In this document: positions 36,916 through 45,582 of the stretch, in pieces | Layout of the letters: the number at the start of each line of letters is the position of its first letter | Numbering within the stretch: position 1 is the stretch's first letter | Origin: Ignavibacteriales bacterium | GTDB taxonomy: Bacteria; Bacteroidota; Ignavibacteria; Ignavibacteriales; Ignavibacteriaceae | Direction of reading: 5' to 3' | DNA length: 64,000 nt | NCBI GenBank assembly: GCA_016707285.1 | Contig: JADJIA010000014.1 | Coordinates: 113,675 to 177,674 of the forward strand | Notes under the pieces: model-generated | The model's database searches: none | Told to the model about the DNA's origin: nothing | Seen by the model: only the letters and a program-made list of their open reading frames with translations | Made by a program: the position numbers and the translations under genes

Positions 36916-37188
36916 ATGAAACTTAGTAATTCCGTGAAGTCAATCAGCTATTTGAAAGCAAATGCCGCTTCATTGATAGATGATATAAATAAGAATGGCA
37001 AAACCTTTGTTATCACTCAAAATGGTGAGGCAAAGGTTGTTGTTCAAGATATCAAAATTTATGAACAAATGCAGGATACCCTGGCAATGTTAAGACTGTT
37101 GTCGATGACGAGTAACAGTCATGCAGAAGCGAAAGAAATGACTGAAGTTTTTGATGGACTAAACAAAGAATTGGACGGATTTGAGTAA
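36916..37188 (+). CDS. Type II antitoxin, Phd/YefM family
   Basis: 90 residues. The N-terminal half, SYLKANAASLIDDINKNGKT followed by FVITQNGEAKVVVQDIKIYE, is the canonical Phd/YefM dimerisation and DNA-binding fold. The C-terminal half is a flexible toxin-binding helix (LAMLRLLSM and the acidic EAKEMTEVFDGLNKELDGFE). It overlaps the toxin gene by 8 bp. It likely represses its own promoter at 36865-36895 and neutralises the toxin, as in the family. Confidence 0.9.
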   Translation: MKLSNSVKSISYLKANAASLIDDINKNGKTFVITQNGEAKVVVQDIKIYEQMQDTLAMLRLLSMTSNSHAEAKEMTEVFDGLNKELDGFE

Positions 37189-37513
37189 AGTGACTTTTAA
37201 AGTCAGGTTTATGATTGCTGCCCAAAACGATCTTCGGAGTATTTACACCTATGTTTATCAAAATGATTGTAAACCGGCAGCAAAAAAACTGCTAGCTGAT
37301 ATTAAATCGGCTTGTGAAACACTTCAATCACTGCCTAAAAGAGGTCATCTTCTCCCGGAGTTACAATTCCTTAACATTAGAACCTATTTGGAAATCCACT
37401 TCAAGCATTTCAGAATAATCTACGAAATTTTGGATGATACAGTTTACATTCATGGAGTCTTGGATGGGAGGCGGAGTATTCAGGAGTTGTTAATTGAACG
37501 AATGTTAAGATAA
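37181..37513 (+). CDS. Type II toxin, RelE/ParE family
   Basis: 110 residues with a probable TTG start at 37181, overlapping the antitoxin gene. The RelE/ParE fold is shown by FKVRFMIAAQNDLRSIYTYV (helical hairpin), LQSLPKRGHLLPEL, the beta-strand YLEIHFKHFRIIYEI and IHGVLDGRRS. Arg in FRIIYEI and the final DGRRS motif match family RNA- or gyrase-binding residues. The family contains ribosome-dependent mRNA interferases (RelE) and gyrase inhibitors (ParE); which type this is cannot be decided. Complete and apparently intact. Confidence 0.88.
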   Translation: MSKVTFKVRFMIAAQNDLRSIYTYVYQNDCKPAAKKLLADIKSACETLQSLPKRGHLLPELQFLNIRTYLEIHFKHFRIIYEILDDTVYIHGVLDGRRSIQELLIERMLR

Positions 37514-37546
37514 TTCACTTCATTTACTAACAAAGTAACTATTATC

Positions 37547-37909
37547 ATGCACAAATTGATTGAAAAGCCAACAATAATTGAAGCGGCAGGAAACAAGCCG
37601 AAAATAATTGAAGAATATATCGGCAGGGTAAATTCCGGGACAGATGTTGTGAGTATTGCGAGGATGAAATCCCCTGGTGGATGGATTGAGCCGGCACAAA
37701 TCCCTGAGTTTGATGAATATACGGTTGTACTTAAAGGTGTTCTTAGAGTCGAAAGCAAATCAGGATTTAATGATGTCTCCGCAGGTCAGGCTATTATTAC
37801 CCCAAAGGGTGAATGGGTAAAATACAGCACTCCGAACGATGAAGGAGCAGAATATGTGGCTGTATGTATTCCGGCATTTTCTCCTGATACCGTTAATCGG
37901 CAAGAATAA
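37547..37909 (+). CDS. Small cupin-domain protein
   Basis: 120 residues. A single conserved beta-barrel is recognisable from VVSIARMKSPGGWIEPAQIP, YTVVLKGVLRVESKSGF, VSAGQAIITPKGEWVKYST and EYVAVCIPAF. The usual metal-binding His residues of cupin motif 1 are largely replaced, so an enzymatic role is uncertain; it may be a sugar or small-molecule binding protein. The gene is 33 bp downstream of the toxin gene on the same strand, possibly read through from that promoter. Confidence 0.7.
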   Translation: MHKLIEKPTIIEAAGNKPKIIEEYIGRVNSGTDVVSIARMKSPGGWIEPAQIPEFDEYTVVLKGVLRVESKSGFNDVSAGQAIITPKGEWVKYSTPNDEGAEYVAVCIPAFSPDTVNRQE

Positions 37910-37915
37910 TCTGAT

Positions 37916-37986
37916 TCCGCGGAAGAGGATAAATAGGACGCAGATACACGCAGATTACAACAGATCCTTCGGGGTTTTCAGAGGAT
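37916..37986. repeat. Extragenic ACGGATT-type repeat, diverged
   Basis: GATTCCGCGGAAGAGG is followed by GGACGCAGATACACGCAGAT and CAACAGATCC. The GGACGCAGATACACG segment is shared exactly with the copy at 27130-27232. Confidence 0.6.
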
Positions 37987-37991
37987 TTTTT

Positions 37992-38068
37992 TGATATGTA
38001 TAGAAAATCGAAAAATTTATATATATGAAGGCTGATATGTATAGAAAATCGAAAAAATTATACATATG
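37992..38068. repeat. Direct repeat, two copies of about 36 bp, period 41
   Basis: Both copies begin TGATATGTATAGAAAATCGA and continue with an A/T stretch ending in ATATGA. They differ only at a few A/T positions. Located between the cupin gene and the convergent T9SS gene. Confidence 0.7.
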
Positions 38069-38099
38069 AGGACTCATCAAGCACCGGGCCCCGGCAATT

Positions 38100-39338
38100 T
38101 CACTTCAATAAAATCATCTTTTTGATGTAAGATTCATTTCCAAGAGTTACTTTGTAAAGATATACTTGCGATGGTAAATTCGGCTGATTGAAGTTGAAGA
38201 AGTATTCTCCTTCACCGTTAACTTCCATTGAGGTTCTATAAACTTCTGATCCCAGAGGATCATAAAGTGTTAAAATGGCAGTTCCCGCCTGTTTTGCATA
38301 AAATTTTATTACGGTTCCATTATTAAACGGGTTTGGATAATTCTGATAGAGTGTGAAGTGCTGTGGATTCAGTTCGATATCCTCCGTCAGACCGGTAGGA
38401 GTATAAGTATAGCCGTAATACCCATTTTCTGATGGTATAAACTTGGTTCTGACATTAGGTTCTCTGGTAGTTGCGTAAACCCGGTATAAAACCTTGTCGC
38501 CCGGTTTTAATGTATTTGGATCAAAATTAATAATGAAATTTACACTATCGGCTACTATATTTAATTTTTCACTTCTAATTAGATCGGTGGTATCCTCACT
38601 AATCACAAATCTGTATTCTACACCAACCTTTTCGATATAAGGAAGCAGATTTAAAAACTCATTTCGATAAAAAGTGTATTCGTGAGAGACTTTGGTTCTT
38701 AGGATAAATGAAGTATCATTAAATAAAGATATGTTGTGATAAGGTATTTGGGGTGAAACATTGGAAGTAAATTGAATTACATTTCCATCTCCCAGGTTTA
38801 CGCTCAATTCTTTTAAGTTGAACTCTCTGCGGGCATTATTATGCAAAATGTCATAACGATAATAATGATGATAGATGAGTCCGACCCCCTTTTTAAATCT
38901 GTATTTTGTTGTGGGATTACCACTTAACAAACTGAACACTAATATATCAGAATTTGGCACTAACTTTCTATTAAAATTAACTGTATAATTGAGATTTGGA
39001 TCAAAACCTTGAAATGATATTTCAGATGTGTCAGAGAGATCAAGAAAAAGTTTTTCAACTCCGGAATCCAGACAGTATAGTTTTTTATCCAAACCATATC
39101 GAAAGAATTCATCCCCAAAAGGGCTATTTATTCTATAGTATTTATGTCCATTTGACAATGTATCTCTGATAACTGCACAACCTTCGTAAATGGTGTAGTA
39201 GGATATATCACTATCATAGATTGCAAAATAAACTGAGCGTAAAGTCTCGTTTAAATAGAAATAATGGTCATTTTGGGCATTAATATTAAGTTTTAATACA
39301 ACGCCAAAAAAGAATATAATAAGAAGATATCTTTTCAT
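38100..39338 (-). CDS. Secreted protein of unknown function with T9SS sorting domain
   Basis: About 412 residues from the ATG at 39338. That start gives a proper signal peptide (MKRYLLIIFFFGVVLKLNINA) and is preferred over a codon 66 bp upstream. The central 300 residues are beta-rich with many Tyr/Asn/Asp residues (YYTIYEGCAVIRDTL, SYFQGF-like strands). They show no recognised catalytic motif or repeat. A short region near 270-320 (INFDPNTLKPGDKVLYRVYA) resembles an Ig-like linker. The T9SS tail runs from NYPNPFNNGTVIKFYA to KKMILLK. Function not recognised. Confidence 0.75.
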   Translation of the reverse strand: MKRYLLIIFFFGVVLKLNINAQNDHYFYLNETLRSVYFAIYDSDISYYTIYEGCAVIRDTLSNGHKYYRINSPFGDEFFRYGLDKKLYCLDSGVEKLFLDLSDTSEISFQGFDPNLNYTVNFNRKLVPNSDILVFSLLSGNPTTKYRFKKGVGLIYHHYYRYDILHNNARREFNLKELSVNLGDGNVIQFTSNVSPQIPYHNISLFNDTSFILRTKVSHEYTFYRNEFLNLLPYIEKVGVEYRFVISEDTTDLIRSEKLNIVADSVNFIINFDPNTLKPGDKVLYRVYATTREPNVRTKFIPSENGYYGYTYTPTGLTEDIELNPQHFTLYQNYPNPFNNGTVIKFYAKQAGTAILTLYDPLGSEVYRTSMEVNGEGEYFFNFNQPNLPSQVYLYKVTLGNESYIKKMILLK

Positions 39339-39647
39339 TTTTTCACCCGACCTTATAGTCAATTTTGTTGCCCTTAAATTACAATTTAAATAATTAAAAA
39401 GCAAGAGCTTACACTCACTGATTCTGAAGATTACGAGTTAAGGTGAAAATGGGAATCCATCACCGGGTTTTTGCGAGAGGGGAATGTTTCGCATGATTAT
39501 TTTGGTTTAATTTTGTAGTTTTTCGACACATTAATAATTCTTTTTGGATGGAAGTTATTTTTGAACCTGAAATTCCGTACTGAATTCGAAGTCTTCGGCG
39601 GAATTAGTCAAATGTTTCCATTCATTTCCGACATAAATAGAAACAAA
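39339..39647. other. Intergenic region between divergent genes
   Basis: A/T-rich sequence with no convincing ORF, repeat or hairpin. TAGTTTTT near 39513 is a weak promoter-like element for the U32 gene. A frame continuous with the U32 gene extends back to 39561, but the conserved protein begins at 39648. Confidence 0.4.
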
Positions 39648-40973
39648 ATGAACAAACCTGAACTTCTTCTCCCGGCGGGAGACTTTGAAAAATTAAAATT
39701 TGCCTTTCAATATGGTGCTGATGCAGTTTATGCGGGGGTACCGGCATTTTCGCTTCGGGCGAGGGAAAACGATTTTAAGATTGATGGTGTAAAAGAGGCA
39801 ATCGATTACACACATGATCTTGGGAAAAAAATATATCTCACGGTCAATATCTTTCCGCATAATGCAAAATTGGAACCCCTTAAGAGAGCCATTGCTTCGA
39901 TGGCAGAGCTTAAACCTGATGCTTTTATTATGGCGGATCCGGGGGTCATCTATTTTGCAAAAGAGATTTGTCCACAAATCCCAATTCATCTTTCAACACA
40001 AGCCAATAATATAAACTGGGCTTCAGTTAAATTTTGGAAAGAACAGGGGATATCGAGGATAATCCTTTCCCGTGAACTTTCACTTCGTGAGGTGAAAAAG
40101 ATTCATGAAATGGTGCCGGATGTGGAACTTGAGTTTTTTGTCCACGGGTCGATCTGCATGGCTTATTCGGGCAGATGCCTGCTTTCAAATTATATGTCGT
40201 ACCGGGATGCAAATCAGGGAACCTGCGCCCACAGTTGTCGCTGGCAGTACAAAGTATATAAAGGGGAGGAACACAATCCCGAGTTTGAAGTGGTGGCAAA
40301 TCAAGATGAAATGACCCACGATGGAGTTTACGATCCCGTTTATAAACCGCTTGAAGGGACATTTTATTTAGAGGAGCAACAAAGACCCGGTGAATTCCTT
40401 GAGGCGGATGAGGATGAATTTGGCACATATATTATGAATTCAAGGGATTTATGCGCCGTTGAGTATCTCCAGGAGTTGAAAGAGGCAGGAGTATCGAGTT
40501 TTAAAGTGGAGGGACGATCAAAGTCAATTTATTATGCAGCTTCGGTTGCAAGAACCTACAGAAAAGCCATTGATGAAATGGAACAGGGGATTAAACCAAC
40601 ATTTGACTATGTGGCCGAACTGGCAAAAACTGCAAATCGAGGCTTTATTCCCGGCTTTTTGGTATCAAATCCTAAAGAAAAAGCGCAGTGGTATGAAAAA
40701 AATGTTCAACTCCAAACACACGAATTTGTGGGTGTAATAAGAGAAATGATGCCCGATGGATTGGCAAGAATGGAAGTTAGAAACAGAATTGAGAAGGGAC
40801 AGGAAATCGAGGTTTTCTTTCCCGATTTTTCCATGGATTTTACTCAGCCAATTGATCTGATGAAAAACAGGAAAGATGAAGTGGTTGAAGTGGCACACGG
40901 CGGAGCCGGGGACATCTTTATTAAACTTGAAAAAGAAGTTTACCCGGGTGTATTGATTCGAAAAAAAGTTTGA
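39648..40973 (+). CDS. Peptidase U32-family protein (TrhP/YegQ-like tRNA hydroxylation factor)
   Basis: About 441 residues beginning MNKPELLLPAGDFEKLKFAF, the standard U32 start. Family signatures are GADAVYAGVPAFSLRARE, VNIFPHN, LSTQANN and HGSICMAYSGRCLLSNYMS, with further cysteines in GTCAHSCRWQYKV. These four cysteines are those proposed to bind an Fe-S cluster in the RNA-modifying members. Despite the historical peptidase name, characterised YegQ/TrhP-type proteins hydroxylate tRNA uridine 34 using prephenate. That is the best guess here; YhbU/UbiU-like roles remain possible. An intrinsic terminator follows 12 bp after the stop. Confidence 0.85.
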   Translation: MNKPELLLPAGDFEKLKFAFQYGADAVYAGVPAFSLRARENDFKIDGVKEAIDYTHDLGKKIYLTVNIFPHNAKLEPLKRAIASMAELKPDAFIMADPGVIYFAKEICPQIPIHLSTQANNINWASVKFWKEQGISRIILSRELSLREVKKIHEMVPDVELEFFVHGSICMAYSGRCLLSNYMSYRDANQGTCAHSCRWQYKVYKGEEHNPEFEVVANQDEMTHDGVYDPVYKPLEGTFYLEEQQRPGEFLEADEDEFGTYIMNSRDLCAVEYLQELKEAGVSSFKVEGRSKSIYYAASVARTYRKAIDEMEQGIKPTFDYVAELAKTANRGFIPGFLVSNPKEKAQWYEKNVQLQTHEFVGVIREMMPDGLARMEVRNRIEKGQEIEVFFPDFSMDFTQPIDLMKNRKDEVVEVAHGGAGDIFIKLEKEVYPGVLIRKKV

Positions 40974-40985
40974 TGAGTAAAACAG

Positions 40986-41016
40986 AGTGGGACCATCGAA
41001 TTGATCCCACTTTTTA
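40986..41016 (+). terminator. Intrinsic terminator
   Basis: AGTGGGA pairs with TCCCACT across a 12-nt loop and is followed by TTTTT. It serves the U32 gene and may also stop the convergent reductase transcript. Confidence 0.85.
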
Positions 41017-41022
41017 ATATTA

Positions 41023-41955
41023 TTATTTTTTAATCTCTTTGGCAGCTTCAACGGCAGCTTTTATTCCGTCACGATAAGTGGTTGGAGTGTAATTAAAAGC
41101 TTTTTTGAATTTGTCACTGTTGAATAGGTAGTCATACTTAAATTGGTAGCTCATTTCTATCATCGACATTATTGTCGGGTTGAACAATCCTGCCATGAAT
41201 AACATCCCATCGCCAAGTACCTGAATTTTTGGTTCAACACCAATAAACTCCGCAGCAATTTTTACCATTTCTTCCCCTGTGATGGGATCTAATTGAGAAG
41301 GGGCATGCCATACCTGGTTGTAAGCTGTTTCAGTGTTTCCGATAAGTGCCGTGGCATAAGCTGCATCGGGTGTGTAGGTAAAGGTATGCAGTGCTTTGGG
41401 ATTGTTTAACCAGTTCGCTTTTTTACCTTTTAACATATTATCAATCACAAGAAGATTGAAGGCGGAACTTGAGATACCCGGTCCGTAAAAATCGGCACCT
41501 CTGATTATCACACCTTGAATGTTTCCACTTGTATATTCCTCGATCATCTTGCTGTCAAGTTTTGCTCTGATTTCACCCTTTTTGCTGCATGGATTAAAGG
41601 GTGTTTCTTCGGTCATGGGCCCATCAACTTTTCCATAGGGATAGACATTATCGAAAAAAACAAGTTTTGCACCCTCTTTTTTACATCCTTCCAAAACACT
41701 GTCAAATAACCGTGGCCATTGTTCCTGCCAGACTTTGGTTGTGTATTTTAATCCGGCAACGAGGTAAACAACTTTTGAACCTTTAATTGCTTTAAGTGTT
41801 TGTTCCCGGTTTGTGAGATCAGCATTAAATATTTCGTCGGAAGGATTAACTTTTTTTGCATTCCTGCTGACGATTCTGATTTTATTGGTATATTTTTTTA
41901 ATTCTCGTCCGAGTGGTGTACCAATTGCACCACCACCACCTAATATCGTTTGCAT
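41023..41955 (-). CDS. NAD(P)-dependent epimerase/reductase-like protein (SDR family)
   Basis: About 310 residues from the ATG at 41955, which has AGGAAAG upstream. The protein begins MQTILGGGGAIGTPLGREL, an extended-SDR dinucleotide motif with GGGGAIG. The atypical active-site region FFDNVYPYGKVDGPMTEETP carries Tyr and a nearby Lys. RGADFYGPGISSSAF and FTYTPDAAYATALIG are typical of the family. The substrate is unknown; close in style to NAD-dependent epimerases of unknown specificity found in Bacteroidota. Cytoplasmic, monocistronic, convergent with the U32 gene. Confidence 0.8.
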   Translation of the reverse strand: MQTILGGGGAIGTPLGRELKKYTNKIRIVSRNAKKVNPSDEIFNADLTNREQTLKAIKGSKVVYLVAGLKYTTKVWQEQWPRLFDSVLEGCKKEGAKLVFFDNVYPYGKVDGPMTEETPFNPCSKKGEIRAKLDSKMIEEYTSGNIQGVIIRGADFYGPGISSSAFNLLVIDNMLKGKKANWLNNPKALHTFTYTPDAAYATALIGNTETAYNQVWHAPSQLDPITGEEMVKIAAEFIGVEPKIQVLGDGMLFMAGLFNPTIMSMIEMSYQFKYDYLFNSDKFKKAFNYTPTTYRDGIKAAVEAAKEIKK

Positions 41956-42102
41956 ACTGCTTTCCTGAATCATTAAAATGAAAATCGAATAAAAACACCT
42001 CAACGAATCTAAGTCATTTACAAATTAAAATTTGTCGTTTTGGGATAAGGGCACACTTTTTTATTTAATCGGTAAAATAAATGTGCCGGGAATGTTAAAT
42101 CC

Positions 42103-43685
42103 ATGAATAAAAAATCAATAATTATATTAATTTTGCACTCAGGTTAGGTGTTTTTTTCTTTCACAAACTACGGAGATGATTTTCTGCAATATTTTAATAG
42201 TGTTATACTGCTTGCAGTACTGTGTACTGCTACATCCTTCCCTCAATTTACTGCCAAGGTAATGACTTATAATGTCCTCAATTATCCCGGGTCTTCCGGT
42301 CCGGAGAGAAATCCTTATTTTAAGACAATATTAAATGCCACGAATCCCGATATCCTGGTTGTTCAAGAAATATCTAATTGAAGATGTTTTAATACATTTC
42401 AGGGATTCAGTCATTAAAAAAGTTTACCGGGACATTATGCCTGGGACCATTCATCGATGGCAATGATACTGATAATGCAATTTTTTTTAAGTCATCAATT
42501 TTGAATTTATTTCAAATGATACCATTAAAACAGCGCTAAGAGATATCAATCAATATATTGTTAGATCGAAGTTAACATAAGATACCTTGATAATTTATTC
42601 ATTACATCTTAAAGCAAGCTCGGGTGGTGCAAATGAAATACTTAGAGGAGCCGAGATTGATCTTCTTCGTAATGTGACAAATAAATTACACAGTGGAGCA
42701 AATTTTATTGTAGTTGGAGATTATAATATCTATAAATCATCTGAAGTAGCTTATACAAAATTGTTAAGCACTTCAGGGCAAGGTTATTTCATCGATTATT
42801 TAAAAGACCATGACCGGCACCTGGAATAAAGTGAATTATTCCCAGTATCACACGCAATCCCTCAACCAGAAATTTTTACAGCAATCAAGAGTTGGTGGAA
42901 TGGATGACAGATTTGATATGATTTTAGTGAGACCAAAATTATGGGATATCGGTGGAATCAACTTTCTTCCCGGTTCTTATACAGCATATGGAAATGATGG
43001 TAATCATTATAATGACTCGATAAATCGTACTCCAAATACTGCAGTGGGTCAGACAATCGCCGATGCAATTCACTATTCATCCGACCATATACCCGTATAT
43101 GTTAATTTAAGTTTCGACACTCCACTTCCGGTTGAACTTGTTTCTTTTACCGGAACTAGAGCAGGAGAGGCGGTAAATCTTAAGTGGCAAACTGCAACAG
43201 AGATTAACAACATGGGATTTGAGATAGAAAGATCACAAAATGCTTCGTTTTGGTCAAAAATCGGTTTTGTTGAAGGGAACAATACCACCAATTCACCAAA
43301 GTATTACAGTTTTGTTGAAAAAACAAGAGCGAAGGAAAAACTCTACTACCGCCTGAAACAAATTGACAATGACGGTACCTCAGAATACTCAAATGTTGTT
43401 GAGGTGGCTGAAGTTATGCCCAAAAACTTTCTTTTAAGTCAAAACTTCCCAAATCCATTTAACCCGACGACTACAATCGAGTATTCTATTCCGGAACAGG
43501 GATATGTAACTCTTAAGGTTTATGATATGACAGGAAGTGAGGTGGCAAATCTTGTTGAAGGTGTCATGGAATCAGGATTTTATTCCATAAACTTTGCTGC
43601 CCTTAACATTGCCGGGGGCAACTATCTCTACAAACTCGTATGGAACAATTCAGTTATCGTAAAAAAAATGCTTTATCTGCCTTAA
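42103..43685 (+). pseudogene. Broken secreted endonuclease/exonuclease/phosphatase-family gene with T9SS domain
   Basis: The gene can be followed through several frames. Signal-like MNKKSIIILIL starts at 42103. KVMTYNVLNYPG and DILVVQEI lie near 42258-42375, SLHLKASSGGANEILR and FIVVGDYNIYKSSE at 42600-42745, and HYSSDHIPVYVNL at 43070-43110. A PVELVSF stalk and a T9SS tail (NFPNPFNPTTTIEYS) follow. Those pieces carry all catalytic motifs of the EEP superfamily (Asn, Gln-Glu, Gly-Asp-x-Asn, Ser-Asp-His). A premature stop follows codon 14, and further frameshifts lie near 42380-42590 and 42810. The last 290 residues form an open frame. A real pseudogene is more likely than sequencing error, given several independent lesions. 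Confidence 0.8.
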
Positions 43686-43706
43686 ATCTGAATTTCTTTT
43701 AAGCAC

Positions 43707-43736
43707 TTGAATCGATGACCGGAATGATTATATTTG
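43707..43736 (+). promoter_or_regulatory. Bacteroidota-type promoter of the serine dehydratase gene
   Basis: TTG (43707-43709), 19 nt, then TATATTTG (43729-43736). The start codon follows 20 bp later with GAGGAA as ribosome site. Confidence 0.75.
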
Positions 43737-43755
43737 AGGTATAAGTTGAGGAAAT

Positions 43756-44979
43756 ATGGAATCGATCAAAGAAATATATAGAATTGGATTTGGACCCTCG
43801 AGCAGCCACACGATGGGACCTCGAAAAGCGGCAGAGATATTTAAAGCAAAAAACAGTGATGCAAAAAGTTTTCGGGTTACGCTTCATGGAAGTCTCGCTG
43901 CTACAGGCAGAGGTCACCTGACCGATAAGGCAATTTATGATGTTTTGTCTCACGAGAAAACCGAGCTCCTCTGGAAACCGGAAGAGATTTTACCAAAACA
44001 TCCAAATGCTTTAACTCTTGAATCATTGGATGAAAATGGTATCATTTCCGATAAGTGGACAGTTTATTCAGTAGGTGGAGGAACGATTATTGACGATGAA
44101 CATGATCCCACCGAAACATCTGTATATCCGTTAACCACGATGAAAGAGATTCTCGACTGGAGCCGTGAGACCGGCAGATCACTTTGGGAATATGTTGAGG
44201 AGATTGAAGGAAAAGAGATTTACGACCATCTCGCTGAAGTGTGGCAGGTGATGCAGAATTCCATAAAAAACGGACTTGAAGAAGAGGGGATTCTTCCGGG
44301 GCCTCTTAATCTCAGAAGGAAAGCTTCCTCATACTTTGTTAAAGCAAAGAATTATTCAGGCACCCTTAAAGAAAAAACATTGATTTTTGCTTATGCTTTG
44401 GCGGTGGGTGAAGAAAACGCCGCCGGTGGCAGAATTGTAACAGCACCAACTTGTGGCTCATGCGGAACCATGCCTGCGGTTCTAAAAAGAATGTATGACA
44501 GCTTCGATTTCTCTGACCAGAAAATTCACAGAGCGCTTGCAACCGCCGGATTAATCGGAAATCTTGTGAAAACCAACGCTTCTATTTCCGGGGCAAAAGT
44601 GGGCTGTCAGGGTGAGATAGGTACTGCATGTGCAATGGCAAGTGCTGCTGCCACACAACTACTCGGCGGAACACCACTTCAGATAGAATATGCTGCAGAA
44701 ATGGGAATTGAACATCACCTTGGCCTCACTTGTGATCCAATTATGGGATTAGTGCAGGTTCCATGTATCGAAAGGAATGCCTTTGCCGCAGAAAGAGCTT
44801 TAAATACGGCAACTTTTTCACTTCTTTCAGACGGGCAACACCTCGTTTCATTTGATAAGATCGTAAAAACGATGAAACAAACAGGACACGACATTCCCTC
44901 AATCTACAAGGAAACTTCAGAAGGTGGAATGGCTCTGTTTTATAACAAAAAAGATCAAAAGTCGAACAAAAACAGTTAG
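43756..44979 (+). CDS. sdaA: L-serine ammonia-lyase (iron-sulfur L-serine dehydratase)
   Basis: A 407-residue single-chain enzyme converting L-serine to pyruvate and ammonia. The N-terminal beta domain begins ESIKEIYRIGFGPSSSHTMG, the classic signature. The C-terminal catalytic alpha domain has TAPTCGSCGTMPAVLK and further cysteines in KVGCQGEIGTACAMA and GLTCDPIMGLVQVPC. These supply the [4Fe-4S] ligands and the substrate site. Cytoplasmic; oxygen sensitivity is expected from the family. The gene has its own promoter. The stop overlaps the convergent coiled-coil gene by 4 bp. The Nfu scaffold encoded in this window could service its cluster (inference). Confidence 0.95.
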   Translation: MESIKEIYRIGFGPSSSHTMGPRKAAEIFKAKNSDAKSFRVTLHGSLAATGRGHLTDKAIYDVLSHEKTELLWKPEEILPKHPNALTLESLDENGIISDKWTVYSVGGGTIIDDEHDPTETSVYPLTTMKEILDWSRETGRSLWEYVEEIEGKEIYDHLAEVWQVMQNSIKNGLEEEGILPGPLNLRRKASSYFVKAKNYSGTLKEKTLIFAYALAVGEENAAGGRIVTAPTCGSCGTMPAVLKRMYDSFDFSDQKIHRALATAGLIGNLVKTNASISGAKVGCQGEIGTACAMASAAATQLLGGTPLQIEYAAEMGIEHHLGLTCDPIMGLVQVPCIERNAFAAERALNTATFSLLSDGQHLVSFDKIVKTMKQTGHDIPSIYKETSEGGMALFYNKKDQKSNKNS

Positions 44980-45440
44980 CTGTTGAATTGTTCCGTCTTC
45001 TCTTTCAGGGTTGCGGAATATCGTGAAAAGATCACTTCCATTCCGGCAAATATATCAAGATGCTCTTTATAGATATCCATCAGCGTTTTAAGTGTTGTTT
45101 TTAAGTCTGCAGAACAGACTTCAACAGACTCATTGATTTCCTGCAAAAACCTGTCGAAATCTTTCTTAAAATCTTCGTGTTTTACTTTGAGATCAGAAGC
45201 AATTGCCTGAATTCTTTCGGCAAATTGTTTCCCATCAAACAATAGTTTGTTTTTTAGTAATGACTTTTCCTCGCCTTGCAAGTGAAAGAGTCTGTTTAAG
45301 TCAAGTTCAATTTGATCAAACTGATTAATGAGCTCTGAATCGTATTCAGCAAGCCTGTTTCTTAAACTTAACAGTTCATCAACACGCTTTTTTAGAGTCT
45401 CCTTAAGCCGGATCATATCTTCAGTTGTATAGCTCTCCAT
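44976..45440 (-). CDS. Small coiled-coil protein of unknown function
   Basis: About 154 residues from the ATG at 45440 with GGAAG upstream (a TTG just before it is an alternative). The sequence is almost entirely helical and charged, with heptad patterns such as DMIRLKETLKKRVDELLSLR and FAERIQAIASDLKVKHEDF. It has no signal peptide, membrane segment or cysteine pair. The gene is convergent with serine dehydratase, overlapping by 4 bp. No family was recognised; it may be structural or a binding partner, but nothing in the context decides. Confidence 0.65.
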   Translation of the reverse strand: MESYTTEDMIRLKETLKKRVDELLSLRNRLAEYDSELINQFDQIELDLNRLFHLQGEEKSLLKNKLLFDGKQFAERIQAIASDLKVKHEDFKKDFDRFLQEINESVEVCSADLKTTLKTLMDIYKEHLDIFAGMEVIFSRYSATLKEKTEQFNS

Positions 45441-45582
45441 CAAACTTCCTGTGTGTGTTAAAATTCTTTTTTATCTGCTTTAATCTAATAAAACTTCTTA
45501 CGATATTTCATTGAAATTTCAATAAATTTCGACAAATTTGTTAAGATACTTTTTATTCTTATGAAAAAGATACGGACGAGAG

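Noticed and set aside
40027..40428. 133-residue open frame antisense to the U32 gene
   Set aside because: Composition is that of a shadow of the conserved coding strand, with no start context.
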